From: Tropicimonas sp. IMCC34043
GTDB lineage: Bacteria; Pseudomonadota; Alphaproteobacteria; Rhodobacterales; Rhodobacteraceae
Length of the DNA: 64,000 nt
Direction of reading: 5' to 3'
Assembly: GCF_003390845.1 (NCBI RefSeq)
Contig: NZ_QMEK01000006.1
Coordinates: 1 to 64,000, forward strand
Position 1 is the first letter of the stretch, and each line of letters opens with the position of its first letter. Under the pieces are notes generated by a model. It saw only the letters and a program-made list of their open reading frames with translations. It was not told the DNA's origin and made no database searches. A program made the translations under genes and the position numbers. Positions 8,851-16,808 of this stretch are shown here, piece by piece.

Positions 8851-9780
8851 TCAGATCCTTGTCGTTCTGTTCGAAGTGGCGATGTGCCCGGCGCGAATAA
8901 GGGTCGGTGAAAGCCCGAACCAGCGACGACACACGCGTGAAAATGCGCTTGGCTCGGAATAGCCGAGCATCGAGGCGATTTCGGCGACCGGCAGATGGAC
9001 CTGGGACAGCAGGAACATGGACAGGTCGCGACGCATCTCTCCCACGATGTCCGAGAAGACCTCGCCTTCGTTCGCGAGTCGCCGCTGAAGGGTCCAGGAA
9101 GACAGACCCAACGCATCGGCAACCACCTCGAGACGCGGTTCGCCAGAAGAGATCTGGCATCGGATCTCGGCACGGACCCGGGCGGACAGGGTCGGCTCCG
9201 ACCATAGGGTAAAGCCGGCGTCGGTCTTCTGGTCGCGCGCGCGCAGGCGGACGGCGCCGCGGACCACGCGATCCGACAGATAGATGGAGTCGTGTTCCTG
9301 GGCAAAAAGCACCGCGGCGCCGAGGACCTCTGCATGACGGCTGCAATCGGCCGGACGCGCATGTTGGAAATGGACTTCGACTGGGGACCAGTCGGGGTCA
9401 ATCGCCGTCGTCAGATGCAGCACGAGCCCTGCGATGCCAAGCTCTGCCTCCTGCCTGCGCCGGATCGCACGCCCGTCGAGAAAACGTCGGCGCAGCGCCC
9501 AGACATCGCCTTCGCGGCAAAGCTCAAGCTTTTCCCAAGGCCTTTGCTCCGCAACCTCGTCGGACAGGCGCGCAATCGCACTTCGCAGGTCGGGCGCCGG
9601 CTGGAACGCGGGAAACAGCAACCGACCGGCAGTGGCCGCGAGATCCAGACCGAGCGTCGGGCGAGCTTCGTCTGCAGCGCGGGCCTCGAGGATTTCCCAT
9701 GCGTCGGGTGCGTTCAGAACCTCCTCGCTGGGCATGAGCCCCGTGAATGAATTCGATGAAATCCGGGTGACTCGCTGCAT
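8851..9780 (-). CDS. AraC-family transcriptional regulator
   Basis: The 309-residue protein has an N-terminal arabinose-binding-like (AraC_binding_2) region and a C-terminal AraC DNA-binding domain. The latter shows VADALGLSSWTLQRRLANEG and later VAEIASMLGYSEPSAFSR, the two helix-turn-helix elements, plus WFGLSPTLIR at the end. The ATG at 9780 has AGGAGA upstream; a further 67 in-frame codons to 9981 are not needed. It is divergent from the binding-protein gene at 10030 and leads the two SDR genes. It is the obvious candidate to control both sides of this locus. Confidence 0.88.
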   Translation of the reverse strand: MQRVTRISSNSFTGLMPSEEVLNAPDAWEILEARAADEARPTLGLDLAATAGRLLFPAFQPAPDLRSAIARLSDEVAEQRPWEKLELCREGDVWALRRRFLDGRAIRRRQEAELGIAGLVLHLTTAIDPDWSPVEVHFQHARPADCSRHAEVLGAAVLFAQEHDSIYLSDRVVRGAVRLRARDQKTDAGFTLWSEPTLSARVRAEIRCQISSGEPRLEVVADALGLSSWTLQRRLANEGEVFSDIVGEMRRDLSMFLLSQVHLPVAEIASMLGYSEPSAFSRVCRRWFGLSPTLIRAGHIATSNRTTRI

Positions 9781-10029
9781 GTCGTCTCCTGTCCGCCAGA
9801 CTGGCACGCTGCCCGGTCGACAGCCCGCGGTGTCAGCCTTCGATTTCTGGTGTCCCGACAGTCCTGCAGCAGGCGGATTGGCGAAATACGTAAACCTACC
9901 GACCCCTTTCCGAGTCTTCCGCGGAACTTTGTTTTCAGCGGTCAACTGTCGCGGCGCTGTTTCGGCGCAGGTTTGACGCAAGGAAAAAACAGACCACGGA
10001 CAGACATTGCCAACAAAAGGAGATCTCTC
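9781..10029. promoter_or_regulatory. Divergent intergenic region between araC-like gene and ABC binding-protein gene
   Basis: About 250 bases without a gene separate two divergent transcription units. Imperfect repeats around GACAG and TGTC occur near 9819-9870. I see no symmetry clear enough to name as an operator. An A-rich stretch with GGAG close to 10020 is the ribosome binding site for the TTG start at 10030. Confidence 0.45.
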
Positions 10030-11076
10030 TTGATTGCGACTTCAACCAGGCTGCGACCACTTGCGGCGGTACCGGCAGCGGCGCTCGTTGCAATGCTTGC
10101 CGTGCCGGTCTTTGCACAAGACGCCACATGCACGCCCCATGCCGTCGATGTGGGCACTGACACCCCGGTCATGGTCGGCTGTGAACCGCTGAAAATTGCG
10201 TTCCTCATCGCCGCCACGAACAACACCCACCTGCAAGCCCAGATCAAGGGCGCACAGGATGCCGCCGCAGAAATCGGCGCCGAGATCAGCGTTTTCGACC
10301 CGAACTGGAGCCCGACGACGCAGTACAACCAGGCACAGAACGTCATTTCGGGCGACAGATTCAACGCCATCCTTGCCGAGATGAACGATGGCAACCAGGC
10401 CTGTCAGATCATGACGGAAACTGCCGCCGCCGAAGGGGTGCTCGTTGCCGTGGTCAACCAGCCGCTCTGTGGCCGAGGCAGCAACGAAGGCGACGAGCTT
10501 TGGGCCCCCGGCACCCTCAACTTCGTGGGTGGCACGCAGGGTCGCGCAGCCTTCCGGGACTGGATCTTCTCGATTGCCGAAGAAAATCCCGGCCCACAGA
10601 AAGTCGTCGTTCTGACGGGCCCCGACCTCAACTCGAACACGATCAACACCGATCTTGCGGTCGCCGATGTTCAGGCAGCGTTCCCGGACTTTGACGTGAT
10701 TACGACCGTGCGCACGGATTATTCGGTGCTGCAAGGCAACGAGAAGATGATGCCGCTGTTCCAGGCCAATCCGGACCTCAACATCTTCATCTCCAACTAC
10801 TCGGACATGACCCGTGGCGCCGTGCAGGCTGCCCAGCAGACCGGCATCATCGACACGCTCAAGATCTACGATTCCGGCGGAAACAAATGGGCCTTCGAGG
10901 CTGTAAAACGCGGTTGGGTAGAACGCACGCGGACAATCGAACCCTACGCAGAGACCTATGAGGCCGTGAAACAACTCGGCGCTGCCTGGGCCGGTCAAGA
11001 GGTGCCGCGTTTCACCCTGACCGCCACCACCACCGTTGCCCCGGAAAATGTGGACAGCCTCGAAGCTGAATACTGA
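10030..11076 (+). CDS. Periplasmic binding protein of CUT2-type ABC transporter
   Basis: The 348-residue binding protein begins at a TTG codon at 10030, chosen because AAAAGGAG precedes it by 7 bases and because it gives a clean signal peptide (MIATSTRLRPL, hydrophobic core, cleavage after FAQ). No ATG is suitably placed. The mature protein is a Peripla_BP_4-like fold with IAFLIAATNNTHLQAQ early, NVISGDRFNAILAEMND in the middle and a C-terminal TTTVAPENVD. It serves the ATPase and permease encoded at 13334-15842, with eutBC inserted between. The ligand is probably the nitrogen compound handled by EutBC and the amide hydrolases, not an ordinary sugar (inference). Confidence 0.88.
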   Translation: MIATSTRLRPLAAVPAAALVAMLAVPVFAQDATCTPHAVDVGTDTPVMVGCEPLKIAFLIAATNNTHLQAQIKGAQDAAAEIGAEISVFDPNWSPTTQYNQAQNVISGDRFNAILAEMNDGNQACQIMTETAAAEGVLVAVVNQPLCGRGSNEGDELWAPGTLNFVGGTQGRAAFRDWIFSIAEENPGPQKVVVLTGPDLNSNTINTDLAVADVQAAFPDFDVITTVRTDYSVLQGNEKMMPLFQANPDLNIFISNYSDMTRGAVQAAQQTGIIDTLKIYDSGGNKWAFEAVKRGWVERTRTIEPYAETYEAVKQLGAAWAGQEVPRFTLTATTTVAPENVDSLEAEY

Positions 11077-11100
11077 TCCAGCGAACTGACGCATCCCCCC

Positions 11101-11124
11101 CCCCGCGGCGCCACCGTCGCGGGG
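11101..11124 (+). other. GC hairpin after the binding-protein gene
   Basis: The 132-base spacer before eutB has a run of C and then arms CCCCGCG / CGCGGGG with a 10-base loop. A second small hairpin (CGACCG/CGGTCG) lies a little downstream. No T-run follows, so it is more likely an mRNA-stabilising or partly terminating element. Such an element would allow higher expression of the binding protein than of the downstream genes. Confidence 0.4.
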
Positions 11125-11208
11125 AACCGCTCCATTCCGCACGGCACCGGCGACCGTCACACCGGTCGGAAGCGCTGCGCGACGTCTTGCAACCCCGAAG
11201 GGCCCGCC

Positions 11209-12579
11209 ATGGCAACCTACAAAGCGACAGTGGGAAAAGAGACCTTCGGGTTTCCGACGCTCGCCGCCTTGCTTGCGGCCGCAACGCCAGAGCGATCCGG
11301 CGATCACCTCGCCGGGATCGCAGCTTTGTCCGAACAGCAACGCGTCGCCGCGCGCATGGCGCTCGCCGATCTTTCGCTGAGCGTGTTTCTGAACGAAGCA
11401 GTTGTGGCTTACGCGGAATGCGAGGTGACCCGGCTGATCCTCGACACGCACGATCAGACGGCCTTTGCCGCGCAACCGGCGCGCAATGTTGGCGATCTGA
11501 GGAACTGGTTGCTCGATCCGGCGGTCTCGGGTGGCGACATACTGGCTGCATCGCCGGGGCTGACGCCTGAAATGGTCGCCGCTGTGTCCAAGCTGATGCG
11601 CAATCAAGACCTGATCCGCGTTGCGCACAAGATCGAGGTCGTGACGGCTTTCCGCAGCACGATCGGTCGGCGCGGAACCATGGCCACCCGCCTTCAACCC
11701 AACCACCCCGCAGATGACCTTGCCGGGATTGCGGCGGTCATCCTCGACGGTCTGATGCGCGGTGCCGGGGACGCGGTTATCGGGATCAACCCGGCCTCCG
11801 ACAGTATCGCGAACTGTATCCGTCTTGTCGAAATGCTCGATGACCTGCGCGAGAAGCTGGCGCTTCCGACCCAAAGCTGCGTGCTGACGCACGTCACCTC
11901 GACCATCGACATGATCGCGGCGGGAGCCCCGGTCGATCTGGTTTTCCAATCCATCGCCGGGACCGAAAAGGCCAATGAAGGGTTCGGCCTGCGTCTCGCC
12001 GATCTGGCCGAAGCGCAAGAGGCCGCCCTGTCGCTTGGACGCGGCACCGCCGGACAGGATGTGATGTACTTCGAGACCGGTCAGGGATCGGCACTGTCTG
12101 CAAATGCACATTCTGGCGTGGACCAGCAGACGTTGGAGGCCCGCGCGCAAGGCGTCGCGCGCGCGTTCCGCCCGTTGCTGGTGAACACGGTGGTGGGTTT
12201 CATCGGCCCCGAATACCTTTTCGACGCCAAGCAGATCATCCGGGCGGGGCTCGAAGACCACTTCACCGGCAAGGTGCTTGGCCTGCCGATGGGCGTGGAC
12301 GTTTGTTACACAAACCACGCCGAGGCGGATCAGGACGACATGGACAGCCTGTCCGTCCTGCTTGCGGTCGCAGGTGTCAACTTCGTCATAACGGTTCCCG
12401 GTTCCGACGACATCATGCTCGGCTATCAAAGCCTTGCCTTCGAGGACATCGCATTCCTGCGCGAAACGACAGGACTGCGCCCGGCCCCCGAATTTGAAGC
12501 ATGGCTCGCCAACCAGGGTCCGAGCGTTGGTGCACAACCGCTTCTTGCGGCGTTCGAACGCATCGGGGTGTCGGCATGA
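11209..12579 (+). CDS. eutB: Ethanolamine ammonia-lyase, large subunit EutB
   Basis: The 456-residue protein matches EutB along its length: NPASDSIANC, TQSCVLTHV, the metal/substrate-site stretch QSIAGTEKANEGFG, YFETGQGSALSANAH, and PMGVDVCYTNHAEAD near the C-terminus. Together with EutC it is the adenosylcobalamin-dependent enzyme that turns ethanolamine (and less well 2-aminopropanol) into aldehyde plus ammonia. It overlaps eutC by four bases (ATGA). The operon also codes for a CUT2 ABC importer, which is not the usual partner of EutBC. No microcompartment shell genes, EutA reactivase or EutE are seen nearby, so acetaldehyde would have to be handled by other enzymes. Confidence 0.95.
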   Translation: MATYKATVGKETFGFPTLAALLAAATPERSGDHLAGIAALSEQQRVAARMALADLSLSVFLNEAVVAYAECEVTRLILDTHDQTAFAAQPARNVGDLRNWLLDPAVSGGDILAASPGLTPEMVAAVSKLMRNQDLIRVAHKIEVVTAFRSTIGRRGTMATRLQPNHPADDLAGIAAVILDGLMRGAGDAVIGINPASDSIANCIRLVEMLDDLREKLALPTQSCVLTHVTSTIDMIAAGAPVDLVFQSIAGTEKANEGFGLRLADLAEAQEAALSLGRGTAGQDVMYFETGQGSALSANAHSGVDQQTLEARAQGVARAFRPLLVNTVVGFIGPEYLFDAKQIIRAGLEDHFTGKVLGLPMGVDVCYTNHAEADQDDMDSLSVLLAVAGVNFVITVPGSDDIMLGYQSLAFEDIAFLRETTGLRPAPEFEAWLANQGPSVGAQPLLAAFERIGVSA

Positions 12580-13337
12580 AGGAACCGACGCGCAGCACCC
12601 GGTTTGACAAACTGCGCCGCCTGACCCCGTCTCGGGTCAGGTTCGATGCCAGTGATCATGCGCCAGGCCTCGATGCGGTGCTGGACTTTCAGGCAAGCCA
12701 CGCCCGGGCGCGCGATGCGATCCACCGGTCCGTTGACTGGGACAGTATCATCGCCGACCTCGCCCCACACACCGCGCTGAGGCTTGAGTCCAAGGCAGGC
12801 GAGCGCAAGACCTACCTGTCGCGCCCCGATTTCGGTCGTGAACTTTCGGACCGCAGTCTCCTCGCGCTGGACGGGATGCGGGTTGAGGGGCCGGTGGTCG
12901 TGCTTGCGGACGGATTGTCATCCTTTGCCGTCCAGAGTCACGGCGCGGCGCTCTTTCAAGCCCTGACGGCCTTGATCCCCGAACTGGGAAACGCACCGGT
13001 TTTCCTTGTGGAACAGGCACGCGTCGCCATTGCCGACCAGATCGGTGCGTCGGTTGGCGCCACGGCGACGTTCATGCTGATCGGCGAACGTCCCGGTCTG
13101 AGCGTGTCTGACTCACTGGGCGCCTATTTCACCTGGGCCCCGGATCCGGGTCTGCAGGACAGCCGGCGCAACTGCGTCTCGAACATTCATGCCAACGACG
13201 GCCTTTCGATCCGGGATGCCGCGGCGCGTCTTGCCTGGGTCTGGCAGGAGGCCCGGAAACTCGGAACCTCCGGCGTCACCCTCAAGGACATGAGCGGCAT
13301 GCAAAAGGCCATCGCAAGCGAAAGGAGCGGAGAATGA
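12576..13337 (+). CDS. eutC: Ethanolamine ammonia-lyase, small subunit EutC
   Basis: The 253-residue protein has the EutC signature stretches LTPSRVRF near the N-terminus, LSRPDFGREL, VLADGLSS, LIGERPGLSVSDSLGAY and NCVSNIHANDGLS. EutC completes the cobalamin-binding site of the lyase. The ATG at 12576 overlaps the eutB stop, and the stop overlaps the start of the ABC ATPase gene at 13334. Such coupling of EutC to an importer ATPase argues strongly that the transporter and the lyase work on the same compound or on a precursor of it. Confidence 0.95.
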   Translation: MKEPTRSTRFDKLRRLTPSRVRFDASDHAPGLDAVLDFQASHARARDAIHRSVDWDSIIADLAPHTALRLESKAGERKTYLSRPDFGRELSDRSLLALDGMRVEGPVVVLADGLSSFAVQSHGAALFQALTALIPELGNAPVFLVEQARVAIADQIGASVGATATFMLIGERPGLSVSDSLGAYFTWAPDPGLQDSRRNCVSNIHANDGLSIRDAAARLAWVWQEARKLGTSGVTLKDMSGMQKAIASERSGE

Positions 13338-14872
13338 CTGTAACCCCGGAGCAAGCCCGGAAACTGGCCTTCAGCGCGACCAACATCACGAAGCGATATG
13401 GCGGCACACTGGCCCTGGATCACATCCGCCTCGACGCTGAAGCCGGCATGATCCACGCGCTTGTCGGAGAGAACGGTGCAGGCAAGTCGACCTTCCTCGG
13501 CGTGCTCGCAGGCCGCGTCGTTCCGACCGAAGGCGAGATCGAGATCTTCTCGAAACCCCATGTCTTCGGCTCGCCGCGAGAGGCACACCGCCTCGGGATC
13601 GGCGCGATCTATCAGGAACTGACCATCGTGCCGCGTCTGAATGCGGTCGCGAACGTGTTTCTGGGGCAGCCCCATGCGAAACGAGGCCTTTTGAGCGAAA
13701 AGCGGATGCGCGCCGAATTTCGGGAGGTCTGCGCGCGTTTCGGGGTCGATATTGCCCCGGATGCGGTGGCCGGAACGCTGTCGACGGCAGACCAGCAGAT
13801 GCTGGAAATCATGCGCGGCGCCCGCTCGGGGGCGGAGCTTCTGCTGTTTGACGAGCCGACGACCTCGCTCGCTCCGCCGGAACGCGAGGGGCTGTTTCAG
13901 GTCATGAACCAGTTGCGCGATCAAGGCACCACGATGGTCTTTGTAAGCCACAACCTCGAGGAAGTGCTGGACATCGCAGACACGATCACGGTGTTCCGCG
14001 ACGGGCAACTCGCGGCCACTGGCCCGCGAGCGGACTGGACCAAGGCCTCGATCGTGCGCGCGATGGTCGGTCAGGACATTGTCGAATACCGCCGCGTGGA
14101 ACGCGCGAAGGCCGCACCCGGATCACCGCCTCTGATCGTTGCCCGGGGCGTGACCCTGCCGGGTGCCTGCGAAGATGTGTCGTTCGAGCTGAAGGCAGGT
14201 GAAATTCTCGGGATCGGCGGACTGGTCGGCTCGGGGCGGTCGTCGCTTTTGCGGTCGTTGGCTGGCGTCGAATCCATGTCCCATGGCGAGTTGATTGTAG
14301 ACGGTCGCGGTGTCGAATGGCCAACGCGGCCGCGACACGCGATGCGCCATGGAATTGCCTTTGTCCCAGAGGACCGGAAACATCAGGGCCTCGTTCTGGG
14401 CATGCGGGCGATGGACAATATAGTCATGTCCAACATCGGCGAGGTCAGCCGGTATGGTGTGATTTCCGAACGCAAGATTGTCGAAAAATCCACCAGCATC
14501 GCCCGGGAGTTCGGCTTTTCGGCGGATCGGATCGGCACCATGGTGCGGCATCTGTCCGGCGGGAACCAGCAGAAGGTCCTGCTCGGCAAGGCCCGGTTCT
14601 GCGCCCCCAGAGTGCTTCTGGTCGACGAACCGACCCGTGGCATCGACATCGGGGCCAAGGACGAAATCATGTCCACCCTGCGCAGCCTCGCGGACGCGGG
14701 CATGGGCATCATCGTGGTGTCCTCGGACCTCGAAGAGGTCATCCAGATCAGTGACCGCATTCTCGTCATGGCCCACGGCCGCGTGGTCGATGAGCTCGAT
14801 CAATCCGGCGGCCCTGTGCAGGTCACGGACATCCTGAATTCGGCATTCGGAGTTGAACGTCATGCAAGCTAA
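13334..14872 (+). CDS. CUT2-type ABC transporter ATP-binding protein, two NBDs
   Basis: The 512-residue fused ATPase has NBD1 with Walker A GENGAGKS, signature region LSTADQQM and Walker B LLFDEPT. NBD2 has the degenerate P-loop GLVGSGRSS, signature LSGGNQQKV, and Walker B LLVDEPTRGID. This is the RbsA/MglA/XylG pattern, normally for sugars. It is coupled by ATGA overlap to eutC in front and overlaps the permease gene behind. It energises import by the 14862 permease with the 10030 binding protein. Confidence 0.92.
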   Translation: MTVTPEQARKLAFSATNITKRYGGTLALDHIRLDAEAGMIHALVGENGAGKSTFLGVLAGRVVPTEGEIEIFSKPHVFGSPREAHRLGIGAIYQELTIVPRLNAVANVFLGQPHAKRGLLSEKRMRAEFREVCARFGVDIAPDAVAGTLSTADQQMLEIMRGARSGAELLLFDEPTTSLAPPEREGLFQVMNQLRDQGTTMVFVSHNLEEVLDIADTITVFRDGQLAATGPRADWTKASIVRAMVGQDIVEYRRVERAKAAPGSPPLIVARGVTLPGACEDVSFELKAGEILGIGGLVGSGRSSLLRSLAGVESMSHGELIVDGRGVEWPTRPRHAMRHGIAFVPEDRKHQGLVLGMRAMDNIVMSNIGEVSRYGVISERKIVEKSTSIAREFGFSADRIGTMVRHLSGGNQQKVLLGKARFCAPRVLLVDEPTRGIDIGAKDEIMSTLRSLADAGMGIIVVSSDLEEVIQISDRILVMAHGRVVDELDQSGGPVQVTDILNSAFGVERHAS

Positions 14873-15842
14873 CCCAACCCAGACAGAGTCCGGCGGCGGA
14901 TTCCGGCGCTATTTCAACCGCGACGCAATCATGCAATACGGCGTCGTGTGGGCCTTTTGTGTCCTGATCCTTCTTGGCGCGATTGCCTATCCCGGCCTGT
15001 TCGCGCTGCGCAATATCCAGAACATCCTCAGCCAGTCGGCCCCCCTCGGCATCGTTGCTGTTGCGATGACGTTCGTGCTCATCTCCCGCGGCTTCGACCT
15101 CTCGGTCGCCTCGGTCTTCGCGCTTGGCGCGGTGATCTTTGCCAACCGTGCGGATCCCTTCGGGCTATGGGGCGCGGCGCTGACCGTCCTGGCGGTGACG
15201 TTTGTCTGTGGCGTGATCAACGGCCTGATCATCACCAAGCTCGATGTGAACCCCTTTGTCGCCACGCTCGGCACCGGGTCGGTGTTTGGCGGCGGGGCGT
15301 TTCTCTACTCCAGATCCGCGCCTCAGGTGCCCGACAACTTTGACTTCACAATCCTCGGCACGGGCCGCTGGCTTGGCTGGCCGATCTCGATCTGGATCAT
15401 GGTCGCGATCTTCCTTGTCGGTGGCTTCGTGCTGTCGCGCACAGTCTACGGCCGCTCGTTGTTCTCGCTGGGCGGCAACGAAGAGGCCGCGCGCCTCTCC
15501 GGTATCCCCGTCGATCTGATCCGCGGCTCCACATATGTACTCACCGGCGTCTGCGCAGGGATCGGCGGCATGATCCTCGCCTCCCGCCTCGGGGTCGGTC
15601 AGGCCGACATGGGCGGCTCGCTCGCACTCGATGCAATCGCCGTTGTCGTGATCGGCGGCACCTCTCTGCTCGGGGGCGAAGGCGCGATCTGGCGCACGGC
15701 CATCGGGCTTCTGATCATCGCCACCCTCACAAACGTCTTTGACAGCCTCGCGATCAACACGAACGTCCAGCAGGTCGTCAAGGGCATCATCGTTATCGCC
15801 GCCGTCGCGCTCGATATCTACGCGCGCCGCGTCCGCAAATAA
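14862..15842 (+). CDS. CUT2-type ABC transporter permease
   Basis: The 326-residue membrane protein belongs to the BPD_transp_2 family. It has SQSAPLGIVAVAMTFVLIS and RGFDLSVASVFALG early, FSLGGNEEAARLSGIPVD in the typical cytoplasmic loop, and VVVIGGTSLLGGEGAIW near the C-terminus. The ATG at 14862 is chosen because GGAG lies nine bases upstream; an in-frame TTG at 14853 is an alternative. It overlaps the ATPase gene. It forms the channel of the eut-linked importer. Confidence 0.9.
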   Translation: MQANPTQTESGGGFRRYFNRDAIMQYGVVWAFCVLILLGAIAYPGLFALRNIQNILSQSAPLGIVAVAMTFVLISRGFDLSVASVFALGAVIFANRADPFGLWGAALTVLAVTFVCGVINGLIITKLDVNPFVATLGTGSVFGGGAFLYSRSAPQVPDNFDFTILGTGRWLGWPISIWIMVAIFLVGGFVLSRTVYGRSLFSLGGNEEAARLSGIPVDLIRGSTYVLTGVCAGIGGMILASRLGVGQADMGGSLALDAIAVVVIGGTSLLGGEGAIWRTAIGLLIIATLTNVFDSLAINTNVQQVVKGIIVIAAVALDIYARRVRK

Positions 15843-15872
15843 TTGCCTTCCCCCAAAAGAAAGGACCTCAAA

Positions 15873-16730
15873 ATGACCAAGGATGTCTCGGTCGCCCTTA
15901 CCTTCGATTTCGACGCCATGTCGCTTTGGATCGGCACCTTCGGAATGACCTCCCCCAGCGCGGTATCGCGTGGCGAGTTCGGTGCCATCGGCGTGCGCCG
16001 CATCATGAAAACATTGGAGGAAGCCTGCATTCCCGCAACGTTCTTCGTCCCCGGCCACACCGCCTATGCCTTTCCGAAAGTGGTACAGGCCATCGCTGAA
16101 GCCGGGCATGAGATCGGACACCATGGCTGGGTTCACGAGAACCCGGTTACCGTCACCGCAGAGCGCGAACGCGAGATCATGGCGCTGGGTCTTCAGGCGC
16201 TGAACGATGTGGTCGGGATCAAGCCGACCGGCTATCGTTCCCCTGCCTGGGACAACAGCCCGCAAACGCTCGAGCTGCTGTTCGAGAACGGATTCGAATA
16301 CGAAAGCTCGATGATGGGCAACGACTTTCAACCCTATTGGTGCCGCGTCGGCGACAAATGGAGCGCGAGCGGAAAATGGGAGTTCGGCAAGCCCGTCGAG
16401 ATGGTCGAAATCCCGGTCGCCTGGCACCTCGATGACTTCCCGATGTTCGAATATGTGCCTGGCTCGAACCAGGCCGTCATCACGCCGCGCCAGTTCCTTG
16501 AGATGCTCAAGGACGAGTTCGATTGGCTTTATGAACGTGAAGGCCAGGGCATCTTCGTGCCGACGATGCACCCGCAGGTGATCGGACGCGGTCACCGGAT
16601 GATCGTTCTGGAGCAATTCATCGACTACGTGAAATCGAAGCCCGGCGTCAAGTTTACCACGATGACCGACTACGCCCGCAAGTGGCGCAAGGACAAGACA
16701 CCGAGCCTGCCCATGGATGCTGTTTCCTGA
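15873..16730 (+). CDS. Polysaccharide deacetylase family hydrolase (NodB homology)
   Basis: The 285-residue protein shows the NodB-fold motifs: LTFDFDAMS (catalytic/metal Asp pair), GHEIGHHGWVHE (the His-x3-His metal motif), GYRSPAWD, and a late MHPQVIGRGHR. The family removes acyl groups from amides by a metal-dependent mechanism. Non-carbohydrate members such as PuuE-type allantoinases exist, and the FDFDAMSLW type belongs to a branch that I associate with small-molecule catabolic operons. The start at 15873 has AAAGGA upstream. It lies 30 bases after the permease and before the penicillin-acylase-like gene, so it should process the imported compound in the cytoplasm. Confidence 0.85.
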   Translation: MTKDVSVALTFDFDAMSLWIGTFGMTSPSAVSRGEFGAIGVRRIMKTLEEACIPATFFVPGHTAYAFPKVVQAIAEAGHEIGHHGWVHENPVTVTAEREREIMALGLQALNDVVGIKPTGYRSPAWDNSPQTLELLFENGFEYESSMMGNDFQPYWCRVGDKWSASGKWEFGKPVEMVEIPVAWHLDDFPMFEYVPGSNQAVITPRQFLEMLKDEFDWLYEREGQGIFVPTMHPQVIGRGHRMIVLEQFIDYVKSKPGVKFTTMTDYARKWRKDKTPSLPMDAVS

Positions 16731-16808
16731 GGGATCGGCGCATCGTCGCGAGGCGCCCTGACCGAGCGCCTCGTCCGACCCCTGGTTACGCGACAACAAG
16801 GACAGAAC

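Noticed and set aside
11077-11208. Cobalamin riboswitch upstream of eutB
   Set aside because: EutBC needs adenosylcobalamin, but I see no B12-box-like sequence or multi-stem architecture in this short spacer.
10042-12537. 831-codon minus-strand open frame opposite the binding protein and eutB
   Set aside because: Shadow of unmistakable plus-strand genes; composition rich in Arg, His and Gly, no motifs.
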